Notes under the pieces: model-generated
What the model was told of the DNA's origin: nothing
The model's database searches: none
Seen by the model: only the letters and a program-made list of their open reading frames with translations
Shown: positions 55,710 to 64,000 of the stretch, piece by piece
Layout of the letters: each line of letters starts with the position of its first letter
Position numbering within the stretch: position 1 is the first letter of the stretch
Program-made: the position numbers and the translations under genes
DNA from: Ligustrum vulgare
Lineage: Eukaryota; Streptophyta; Magnoliopsida; Lamiales; Oleaceae
Length of the DNA stretch: 64,000 bases
NCBI GenBank assembly: GCA_963555705.1
Contig: OY743183.1
Span: forward strand, 29,113,932-29,177,931
Direction of reading: 5' to 3'

Positions 55710-55922
55710 TTATTTTGTATTCTCTTGAATTTTATTATATAAATTCATTTTATAGTCTTCTAAATTAGAATAATATATCATGTGTTGATCATAATTTTCT
55801 AAGAGTATATGATATTCTTGAAATGACTCATCCATATTTTTTAATTGAGATATAATTTCTTTCATTTTTTCTAATAATTTTTCCAAAAGATTATCCAATC
55901 TTTTAATAGTATATCGTGACAT
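55710..55922 (-). CDS. Small coiled-coil ORF, possibly pararetroviral ORF 1
   Basis: 70 codons from the second Met of a slightly longer frame (55955). The sequence is Lys/Glu/Leu-rich with heptad spacing, suggesting a coiled coil. It is followed after about 15 bp by a second frame starting M-P-R-L-T-I-E that has an early stop. Two short coiled-coil ORFs in a row after a long leader are found in some caulimovirids such as badnaviruses. No named domain recognised. Confidence 0.35.
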   Translation of the reverse strand: MSRYTIKRLDNLLEKLLEKMKEIISQLKNMDESFQEYHILLENYDQHMIYYSNLEDYKMNLYNKIQENTK

Positions 55923-56783
55923 TTTATATACTAAAATAAAATTGTATGAATGCAAATATCAAGATATAAAGCAATTATAAACAATTTATAAAGTTTCAAG
56001 TAATTTTTCAAATTCAATCAACGTTTGGGAATTAATTATATCTATGTCTGCCACGATATCTAAACTACGTTCAAATGGTATATTATATTTTGAAATGTTT
56101 TTCTTTCTTTTTTCTGATTTATCAATTATATCCTAAATTCCTTGAATTACTATAGATCTAACTATGCCTTTAGCATAATTTTCCATTAGATTTTCCTTCA
56201 ATTTCATTTTCATATTCAATTCCTGTTTTATTTTTTATATTCATTTTAACTTCATATGGACGCCTCTCTTAGATCTAGGTTTTTTATGATATAATTTCTT
56301 TCATTAATGACGATAATAATCCCGGCGATTCTCTAAGATCTTAAGATAAAACTTTCAACGTTTAACAAAAATAATAGTTTTACCTTAATTTTTAATTTGG
56401 AATTGAACCTTCAGAATCAAGTGACCTTTGAGCTCTGGATCTGCAAACATTTCCCTTTAACGACTTCATGCCTTCACAGGATCCTTGCTCTTCCATCTTC
56501 TTGCTCTCACCGTATTGTTCCTAAAGATCAAACTCTTGATTTTTACTAAAGAAAACTCTCTTTTTCCTAAAATAAGAAAGAATTTTTCTATCAGATCCTT
56601 CAAAAATCTATGGGACGAAGTGTTTAGAAACTCATATCTTTTTATGAAACAATTGGATTTTTATTGATATAATGAGGATTGATATAAGATTTAATAAGAG
56701 AATTTTTCAAAGACCGAAAATTTCTTTGGCTATCTCACATGCTAAGTGCTCAAAGTGTTCTCTGTTTTATCCTAGCCCGAAGG

Positions 56784-56833
56784 CCTTTATTTATGATACT
56801 ACATGGGATACAATTACATTACTGCTTACATCA
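56784..56833 (-). promoter_or_regulatory. 35S-like promoter: as-1-like element and TATA box
   Basis: On the minus strand TGATGTAAGCAGTAATG (56817-56833) resembles the as-1 tandem TGACG arrangement of caulimovirus 35S promoters with C-to-T changes. A TATA-like CATAAATAAAGG (56784-56795) follows about 22 bp later, the spacing seen in those promoters. The left-hand insertion of the 56839 element touches the as-1-like element. Confidence 0.5.
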
Positions 56834-56838
56834 CAAAC

Positions 56839-57630
56839 TGATGAGGTTCGAAGCGCGGAAGAAACGCCGAAAAGTTCCGAACTCAGGTTGTGGTTAGACG
56901 GATGAATCATGACCCGATATTCACGACGCGATGGCTCAACGATGCGGAATAAAGAACCACGACTTTCGAAACGCCACAAGGATTTGCCCAATCTCCTTGA
57001 TAAGTCTCTGATTTGAACGCCACAAATATTCTAGCAAATATTTGATAAGTTCTGGATGAACGCCACAAGATAATCAATCTTGATAAGTTTGGATTTGTAA
57101 TGTGAATCCACACATTAAACAATTGAAAAACATTCAATCTCTTTTTTATTTAATCATCAAAGTCTTAATTTACAATGAATCAAAAAGGCGTATAAATAAG
57201 CAAAATAAAACCCGAATCGCTAATTTACTCAAAATAGAATTCTAACTAACCTAAAATAGCTAAAATAGGAAAAGGAAATAAAATATACGAAAATCTGGAA
57301 AAAATCTGATCCGTTAATCCGTTACGGCCGTAAAGATGACACTTACGGCCGTAAGTGTGTTTCTGGTTAAGGTTACGGCCGTGACACTTATACTTACGGC
57401 CGTAAATTGAAAATCTAGAAATTCTTCATTTAACCCGAGGGGAGGTTACGGCTGTGACTTATGTTGGTTACGGCCGTGACAGCCCTTCTGCATAATTTTC
57501 GGTTCTTTTTGACACGGTTTTGATCTTCAAAGCTCGTCGAACCTGCTGAATTCTTGTTTTGGCTTGAATATTTATATTTTTCCGTCAAGCCTGCTATGAC
57601 TCCAATTGTCGAGGGTCCTGGATCACATCA
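56839..57630 (-). repeat. 3' LTR of the second gag-like element
   Basis: 792 bp. Contains a cluster of TTACGGCCGT-type sites at 57322-57480, 150-308 bp from the U3 start. Confidence 0.9.
57322..57480 (-). promoter_or_regulatory. Cluster of TTACGGCCGT-type palindromic sites
   Basis: Six sites, including full palindromes TTACGGCCGTAA at 57322 and nearby, one altered to TTACGGCTGT. The partner cluster in the other LTR (59536-59694) has different single-base losses, as expected of CpG decay. It occupies the same distance from the U3 end as the cluster in the 34448 element. Confidence 0.6.
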
Positions 57631-57642
57631 TACCCTCCTTCT

Positions 57643-58650
57643 TTAGGATGATTCGTCCCGAATCATAGATTTGTTCATGAACGCAACTGCTCCCCCTGGA
57701 TCAAACGGAAAATTATTGCTTCCATGCCAGTGGGATGACCAATAGTATTTTGTAACTTGGGTTACATGAATGGATTGAAGCTCGAGCTTGAATTGCCATG
57801 ATTGGTGTGACTCAAGCTCCCAAGTGTAAGAAATCTGCAAGAAAGAATTAAATAGAATGGGGAGGGACATCTTAGCTTCATGAGGTACAAGGTATGGATC
57901 ATTGTATTCATGATAAACCACCATCTCCACTTCTTTTTTAAGAACCACGAGGCCCTCCTCTTCACCTCGTTCTTCCTTTGCATTTTCAACAACATTTTCA
58001 ATTTTTTTTCTTTCAAATTCGACCACATCTTCTACCTCCAGATTTTTATCACTAATTTCATGCACTCCCCCAACGGTATTCAAATGTGGATCTACCAATT
58101 CAAAGCTCAAAATTTGAACTTCTACCCCAACTTCTAATTCCTCATCATATTTTGGAGTTTGTTCACATAATTCCACGTTTTTAACTCCTACCACAAAGTT
58201 CGGGGTCTCTTCAACTACTTCTAATTCATGTTTCAAGCCTCCCTCCTTCTTTTCAACATTCATATCCCGAGGCTCAACTATAACGTGTATTTCACTCTCC
58301 TCTAGCCATTTAATCACCGCATTTCGTTTCTCCTCCTTTTTTCGCAATTTAGCCAAATATTTTCTTTCTGCCTCCCGTTCACACCTCAATCTTTCCTCAT
58401 AAATTTCTTTTTGAATTTTCAAAATTGCTTTTGGATCAATCTCAGCTCCTCTCTTAACCCCGATTCCATCCCTAGGTTTAGGATCACGCCTATAATCACT
58501 AAGATTTGCTTGAGATCGCCACTTTTTCAATTTCCCTTCCCTTTCATCTAGTTTATCCAACATCATCAAAGCTTCATTCAAAAATCTCCACATACGATCT
58601 TTGACGTTTTCATGGGAATTGGACATTGTAAAATTTATGTGGAAGGACAC
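57643..58650 (-). CDS. Gag-like ORF without zinc knuckle or protease
   Basis: 335 aa, or 327 from the second Met (residue 9), which has a comparable context. Residues 15-45 (M-W-R-F-L-N-E-A-L-M-M-L-D-K-L-D-E-R) parallel the start of the 566-aa ORF at 35078-36778 in position and style. Residues about 70-115 are highly charged and likely helical. The middle is Glu/Val-rich with repeated V-E-V-x-L motifs. The C-terminus is unlike anything I know. The stop codon is 12 bp before the 3' LTR. The frame is intact although the LTRs have diverged, which hints at constraint. I do not know its function; a much altered Gag is the simplest reading. Confidence 0.6.
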   Translation of the reverse strand: MSFHINFTMSNSHENVKDRMWRFLNEALMMLDKLDEREGKLKKWRSQANLSDYRRDPKPRDGIGVKRGAEIDPKAILKIQKEIYEERLRCEREAERKYLAKLRKKEEKRNAVIKWLEESEIHVIVEPRDMNVEKKEGGLKHELEVVEETPNFVVGVKNVELCEQTPKYDEELEVGVEVQILSFELVDPHLNTVGGVHEISDKNLEVEDVVEFERKKIENVVENAKEERGEEEGLVVLKKEVEMVVYHEYNDPYLVPHEAKMSLPILFNSFLQISYTWELESHQSWQFKLELQSIHVTQVTKYYWSSHWHGSNNFPFDPGGAVAFMNKSMIRDESS

Positions 58651-59039
58651 AAAAAGAATAATGAAAACAAAGGATCAAGAAATTCAAGAAAGTGGTTCTT
58701 GAATGGACTCTTTTTTTTTTTTTTTTTTGGATTTTAGGATGAATTTTCGGAATAAATAAAATAATAAAAAAAAATAATTTTTTTTTTATAAATCCGAAAA
58801 TTCGACAACGAATACAACAAAACAAACGGAACTTAATTCGGATAAGAATTAAGCAAAACAAACACTTTTGAATTTTGTTGGATTTTTATATGGATCAAAC
58901 AAAGAAAAAATTTACTGGCACGAAGAACAAGAAAAACAAGAAAAAAAAGACTCAACAACAAGATATGGATGATTTTTATGGGACTCGATGATAAACATAA
59001 AAATCAAACTGGATAGAAAAACCTGAATTCAGAGTCCAG

Positions 59040-59052
59040 CTCTGATACCAGA
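59040..59052 (-). other. Primer-binding site
   Basis: Minus strand reads CTGGTATCAGAGC next to the 5' LTR, matching the complement of initiator tRNA-Met. Confidence 0.9.
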
Positions 59053-59844
59053 TGATGAGGTTCGAAGCGCGGAAGAAGCGTCGGAAAGTTCCGAACTCAG
59101 GTTGTGGTTGAACGGATGAATCATGACCTGATATTCACGACGCGATGGCTCGACGATGCGGAATAAAGAACCACGACTTTCGAAACGCCACAAGGATTTG
59201 CCCAATCTCCTTGATAAGTCTCTGATTTGAACGCCACAAATATTCTAGCAAATATTTGATAAGTTCTGGATGAACGCCACAAGATAATCAATCTTGATAA
59301 GTTTGGATTTGTAATGTGAATCGACACATTAAACAATTGAAAAACATTCAATCTCTTTTTTATTTAATCATCAAAGTCTTAATTTACAATGAATCAAAAA
59401 GGCGTATAAATAAGCAAAATAAAACCCTAATCGCTAATTTACTCAAAATAGAATTGTAACTAACCTAAAATAACTAAAATAGGAAAAGGAAATAAAATAT
59501 ACTAAAATCTGGAAAAAATCTGATCCGTTAATCCGTTACGGCCGTAAAGATGACACTTACAGCCGTAAGTGTGTTTCTGGTTAAGGTTACGGCCGTGACA
59601 CTTATACTTACGGCCATAAATTGAAAATCTAGAGATTCTGCATTTAACCCGAGGGGAGGTTACGGCCGTGACTTATGTTGGTTACGGTCGTGACAGCCCT
59701 TCTGTATAATTTTCGGTTCTTTTTGACACGGTTTTGATCTTCAAAGCTCGTCGAACCTGCCGAATTCTTGTTTTGGCTTGAATATTTATATTTTTCCGTC
59801 AAGCCTGCTATGACTCCGATTGTCGAGGGTCCTGGATCACATCA
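59053..59844 (-). repeat. 5' LTR of the second gag-like element
   Basis: 792 bp, partner of 56839-57630. Confidence 0.9.
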
Positions 59845-59849
59845 CAAAC

Positions 59850-59929
59850 TCAATAATTTTACGTTACATCAAACTCAATAATTTAAACTTTAAGTTATGT
59901 CATAGGGACATATCCCTCTATCATTGTCC
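59850..59929 (-). other. Short remnant between two insertions
   Basis: Only 80 bp separate the CAAAC duplication from the TTCTT duplication. It belongs to the interrupted pararetrovirus-like sequence, immediately upstream of its promoter on the minus strand. Confidence 0.5.
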
Positions 59930-60686
59930 TTCTTTGTAACACCCCAAGTTTCAAAACCTAAAACCTAGGTGTGTTAACTTACATTCACATTATATGCGGA
60001 ATTTAAAACGTTTGCACAATTAAAATATTCATTTATCTATTATAAATGTTTTACAGAAATTTCGGCAGAGTCTCCTCTATAAATTGGACATAGCCAACCT
60101 GTAGAGGGACATCAAGACCATTTCAAAATTCAAAGCATCAATCACATCAAAATCACATTCATCATCGCCAAAACCAATTCATTCATTCCCCAAACTCCTC
60201 AAGCATAATATTTCTCAAAAATCAACAGACATTGACAATTTCAATAAGAGGTAATTTAACCCCTAATACGTTACCCATACGTAATCAAAACTAACTTCAA
60301 CCAAAACATTATCCGTAATAATAAATGAAGGAATAAATTTAATGATAACTTGAATAAATTTAAGTTGCTCCCCTCTGATCATTTAACTTTCATCACCTGA
60401 AATGTTGGGGAGGGATTGGGGTGAGCTAAAGCTCAGTAAGTAAACTGTATGCATGAATGCATGCTTATGATATGAATGCTTTTCAAAAATTTCATACATG
60501 TATCCCCTTTTTCTTTACTTTCCAGAATATTCGAACATTTCAAACTTTCACTTAACATTTCAAAACTTTCACCTTACATTTCAAAACTTTCACTTCATTT
60601 CCATCGTGAGCTCACTTGATGTAACTTCTAGTCAATCAGAATACAGTGGGCAATTACTTATTTGGAACTAGATTAACATGCGCATT

Positions 60687-60800
60687 TCCACCGCAAAGCG
60701 GTTTAACATTCACTTTCCCACCGCGAAGCGGTGTAACATTCACTTTCCCACCGCAAAGCGGTGTAACATTCACTTTCCCACCCCAAAGCGGTTCATTACA
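60687..60800 (+). repeat. 30-bp tandem hairpin repeat, four copies
   Basis: CCACCGCAAAGCGGTGTAAC and variants recur every 30 bp, spaced by ATTCACTTTC. Each has a CCGC-AAA-GCGG stem. As the period is divisible by three it keeps open frames on both strands (a ten-residue repeat F-P-P-Q-S-G-V-T-F-T on plus), which I take as incidental. Confidence 0.92.
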
Positions 60801-61592
60801 TTCGGGTACGCCGGTCCCCCACGCCCCATTTCCCACTCGCATCTTTCATGAACTAGAAGCACACCCATTCATTCTTTAAAACTTGGGATACATAACTTTT
60901 GAACAAACTTGCACTTTGACACATTTCTTTCATTTAAAACATTTGACTTCCAAATTTCGATGTCAATGCATGCTTGATGATGCAATGACATGATAATGTG
61001 CATGCTTAAACATTCTTCTCAATAACATATGCTTTCGTAATGTAAATGCAATTCATCAAAGCAAGTAAGTTGCACGACAGTCATTTACACATAACTTTCA
61101 CATTTACATTCAACTTCTATGAAAATAGGGGAAGTTTACTTACCTGACGTCCTTAGCATTTACCGTTTCTGAATTTGTAAGTGGAGGAGCCTTGACTGCC
61201 CGTGTCGTCAATGTTCCAAAATCCTAGTTGTATCGATTCATTCAATAAAATATACTTTTAGTTTAAAAATCAAAATTCCTATTCTTTTAATATAAACAAA
61301 ACTTCCGATCGAGATCAAGAGTTCAAATTAACCTAGGTGTGACCTTGAACTACGAACAACACATATAATATCATATTTCAAATAGGGGATTAATCACACA
61401 CACTTTAGAAAGCTTTCTTATCTTTTAAATTTCAAACTAAAATAAATATATCAAACTTAAACCAAAGTTCACAAGGTTCTTACTAACAAATCTGACCATT
61501 CATGAAATTTTCCCCAAATCAGAAAGTTAAAATTTTCAACTCATAATTAGATACTAACAGTCTTAAGGTCATAAGTCATCCAATCTAAAATT

Positions 61593-61595
<3 letters not shown>

Positions 61596-61653
<58 letters not shown>
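61596..61653 (+). repeat. (AT)n microsatellite
   Basis: About 29 AT units without interruption. Confidence 0.95.
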
Positions 61654-61656
<3 letters not shown>

Positions 61657-62305
61657 TTTTATTAGTATTAACCCCCGAAATTGACATTGACCAATTAAAA
61701 TTCGAAATCATAATTGAGTGAAAATAAATAAAAACATTCATACAGCCCCTTAATATTTCAAAAATTACCATTATGCTTCAATTTAAACTAGCAGTACAAT
61801 TTAAAAGACATAACTTACGGATTTAGAAACTTGAAACTTCACACACACATCATCCAAAATTTAAAATCCACAACTGAGGTTAAAAATTTTATGTGACTCA
61901 CAATTTGATTCAAGCATGTCTAAATACATTTACTCAAACCTCAAACCAAATTATAACTTTGGAATTTACTTATTTATAAATCAACATATAAACAAAACAA
62001 TTAACTAACACAATTGAATTTATATTTATACCCTTTCAAAAATCTGATATTTAACTATATATATATATATATAAACAGTCTCAGGTACAAATTCAAAATA
62101 ACCCAGAATTCTAAAATTTCAAATCTGAAATTAATCAATGAATCTGAAATATATACAAAATCAAAAAGAAAAACTGAAATAACAAATTAAAAATTCAAGA
62201 TTCAAGCAAAAGCCCAAATCTGAAAATATACCAAATATACGTATACAAATATACACCAACATATACATACAATCCCATATATATATACATACACTAATTA
62301 CATGT

Positions 62306-62580
62306 GTGTGTTTTGTGTGTGTGTGTGTGTGTCCGTGAGTGGGTGGGTGCGTGCGGCATGACAGGGTAGGAATCTACCGGTGCAGCGACAGGGGGAGGTG
62401 GTGGAGGTTGCGGTCGTGGTGGTGATGGTGGCCGGTGACCAAGGAAGAAGCCGCGAGAGAGAGACGGAGAGATGAGGTACGGGCGAAACCGAGACAGAGA
62501 GTGAGAGATCGCGAGAGCGGCGTGAGGGATCGGTGAGAGAGAGAGAGACCGAATAGAGAGAGCGTGAGAGAGGATATTAG
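62306..62580 (+). repeat. (GT)n and GA-rich block with genic-looking GC-rich core
   Basis: A TGTGTG run (62306-62331) is followed by GGTGGAGG/GGTGGTG text and long GAGAGA stretches. A related CT-rich block with a similar following sentence (TAGTCCATAAGT) occurs at 19560-19740, so the block is part of this LTR family, not a local gene. Confidence 0.7.
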
Positions 62581-62943
62581 GGTAGGGTTAGATATTAACT
62601 TTCGATGATTTGCGAATTGGTCCCTTAATTCTCTCTAAGGATATAACTTAGTCCATAAGTCATATTTACTTTCCAATCGCCAATAAAGTTTCAACTTAAC
62701 ACAATAAATAGAAATTAGCATGCCTAGGCAATAAAATTAATTAATTACATAAAATTGCACGTGAAAAATTTATAATTTTCTAATTGGCATATTGAGCGAT
62801 ACGGTGTCCAAGTCCTTCCACTGCAAAACAAATTTCAAACCATTGACGTAAAATTAATTAAATTTTAAATTTCAAATAACGTTAACATAAATATGACGTG
62901 AAATTTTAAAGGGTATGAAGATGAAAGGCGGTATTACATTCTT

Positions 62944-64000
62944 CACATGTCTTCACATGCAGTTGACCTTGGTACGTTGCTTTATCCTTGTCGGAATTGT
63001 CTTTTTCAAAGGTGGATTCCATCTTCTTTTAATCATCCTTTTCTGCATGCTGGACAATCTCTGGAAATGCATGACTCTTGTTGTTATTGGATTTCCATTG
63101 ATGCGATCTGTGTCAATTTTTTCAATATATTCTTTCAAAATTGATGATTTTTATTTTACTCCATTTGTAAGAAGGGTGCATTCTTCATATTGACATAAGT
63201 ATTTGAATTTTTTCTCATACAATTTTTTGGCAATGTTGTAAAGGACTTTTATTCCCAACACAATCCGGTACTGGAACTATGATCTTGTAATATTTGGTAA
63301 AGGCTTGGTATTCTGTCCAACTTCCATTTGAAAATCTCGTGCAACATATCCAATTATGATAATATGTTTAGCAGGATAATATATCATTCCATCAATTTCA
63401 GGACTGATTGAATAAAACTTTAAATATATCGATCTTCCTTGAGCAAATTTTGAAATTTCACCTTTTATAAATCATCAATTTTTTCGATTTCTTTTAGATC
63501 CTTTCCGGGGTAAATAAGATCTAAAAATCTATAATATGCTGCCATTTTGTCATGTTGGGATCACCTCTCCTAGTAATAATTAATCGAGGATAAGCATGAT
63601 CTCCAAATGCAATGAAATAACAATCACATTCCCGGAGTTCATATATGATTTTAGTAAAATTCTTATACTATTCTTCTCTTGGTGAAAAAGGGGAATCATC
63701 TTTTTGTTCATCAGTTCGAATTTTGATCACTCTTGTTGTATGTTCATCACCAGTTTTTATTGTCATCTTTCGAGGACTTGACTCATCCCTTTTGATCTTG
63801 GGTCCATTATTGCTTCCTTCCAGCTGTGTACCTGTTTGTATATTTGGTAAAACCTGTTTGGTAAATAATTACCCGAATTGTGATTCAATTTCACTAATTA
63901 TGTCGCTCAATTGTTTGGTATAATTGGCATGGGAGACAGAGAGCTCCATTAACAATTTAAGATTTTGTTGGAGACTTTCTGCCATTAGCTCTATTCCATC
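62944..64000 (-). pseudogene. Pararetrovirus-like protein remnant, upstream of the 35S-like promoter
   Basis: Read on the minus strand from the window edge, frame pieces give a heptad-rich stretch (63990-63880), a Ser/Lys-rich linker, and a conserved-looking block with F-G-D-H-A-Y-P-R-L-I-I-T-R (about 63625-63565), then L-I-Y-P-G-K-D-L and I-Y-L-K-F-Y-S-I-S-P-E-I. A basic end follows (63138-62953). Several stops and frameshifts interrupt it. Its position directly upstream of the promoter would suit the last ORF of a caulimovirid circular genome, but I cannot name the protein. It could equally be an uncharacterised retroelement product. Confidence 0.4.

Larger units (their letters stand above)
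55440..56833 (-). mobile_element. Endogenous pararetrovirus-like segment: promoter, leader and first small ORFs
   Basis: On the minus strand a 35S-like promoter (56784-56833) is followed by an 800-bp leader with many short frames, then small coiled-coil frames (55922-55710 and a broken one from 55695). Very AT-rich, A-rich coding text on the minus strand is usual for endogenous caulimovirids. A possible decayed tRNA-Met site (ATCCAGAGCTC, minus strand, near 56430) lies in the leader. The assignment rests on layout, not on a recognised protein domain. The upstream part of the same sequence lies at 62939-64000, separated by two nested insertions. Confidence 0.45.
56839..59844 (-). mobile_element. 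Complete LTR element with a single gag-like ORF, second family
   Basis: LTRs of equal length at 56839-57630 and 59053-59844, with exact CAAAC duplication (56834-56838 and 59845-59849). Minus-strand order is 5' LTR, primer site TGGTATCAGAGCTG, a 335-aa ORF, purine tract AAAGAAGGAGGGTA, 3' LTR. The layout, the purine tract and the LTR U3 end (TGATGTGATCC) match the element at 34448, but the ORF and most of the LTR differ. I count roughly twenty LTR differences, mostly transitions, so it is older than the element at position 1. No protease, reverse transcriptase or integrase. Confidence 0.92.
59935..62938 (+). mobile_element. Gypsy solo LTR, 3.0 kb
   Basis: Starts TGTAACACCCCAAGTTTC and ends GGCGGTATTACA. 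TTCTT is duplicated exactly (59930-59934 and 62939-62943). No interior is attached. Length and the AGCTCAGTAAGTAA signature point to a long-LTR chromovirus such as the Tekay/Del lineage. It contains a hairpin minisatellite, AT and GT microsatellites and a GA-rich GC-rich block (62340-62580). Confidence 0.9.

Noticed and set aside
60646..60879. ORFs of ten-residue F-P-P-Q-S-G repeats on plus, and a matching frame on minus
   Set aside because: They are produced by the 30-bp minisatellite inside a solo LTR, with no upstream gene signals.

Overview
This is AT-rich nuclear DNA from a flowering plant, probably a dicot; the order cannot be fixed from the sequence. It is almost wholly made of transposable elements inserted into one another. 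Only one ordinary host gene is secure: an intron-containing gene for a GPI-anchored non-specific lipid transfer protein (52942-53748, + strand). No rRNA or tRNA gene, CRISPR array or bacterial-style operon was seen.

Layout, left to right. 1-7890: a young Ty3/gypsy-type LTR retrotransposon whose left edge is outside the window. Its two LTRs are nearly identical over the shared 1.24 kb. Its interior lacks gag-pol, apart from a remnant of the pol end. Instead it carries, on the opposite strand, two intact intronless ORFs: a full-length LOG-type cytokinin-activating phosphoribohydrolase, and a 183-aa basic Cys4 protein resembling the small nucleic-acid-binding proteins of carla- and allexiviruses. 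Each ORF has its own TATA-like box. 7891-14761: a degraded region with a hAT-like element and one minus-strand LTR with primer-binding site. 14762-19948: a very large solo LTR (AAATA target duplication) that itself contains a hAT element, a CACTA end and a captured GC-rich fragment. 20437-25570: a gypsy remnant with two LTRs, one carrying a Tourist MITE and a solo LTR. 26030-33572: a decayed Tat-like pair of LTRs with a nested solo LTR, another solo LTR and a hAT element. 33573-42900: remnants of Tat-like gypsy elements, split by a complete 3.46-kb gag/protease-only element (34448-37908), a Tourist-like MITE and a complete 1.87-kb CACTA element. 43370-47002: a decayed CACTA element with a TNP2-type transposase. 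47054-51972: a complete Mutator-like element with a FAR1/FRS-type transposase pseudogene, abutting the promoter region of the lipid transfer protein gene. 54049-55080: several MITEs. 55440-64000: a minus-strand endogenous pararetrovirus-like sequence with a 35S-like promoter, interrupted by a 3.0-kb gag-like element and a 3.0-kb solo LTR.

Many insertions are supported by exact target-site duplications read from the sequence: AAAAC, CAAAC, GTTAT, TTCTT and AAATA (LTR elements); GATAGAAT and ATTCTTCC (hAT); AGA (CACTA); TTA (Tourist); CTTTATAA plus A/G (Mutator). This lets the order of insertion be reconstructed.

Two themes deserve attention. First, the LOG plus viral-like Cys4 cassette inside a recently mobile retrotransposon. 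Second, GC-rich palindromic motif clusters that sit at the same distance from the U3 end in several LTR families, while the palindrome itself differs between families.
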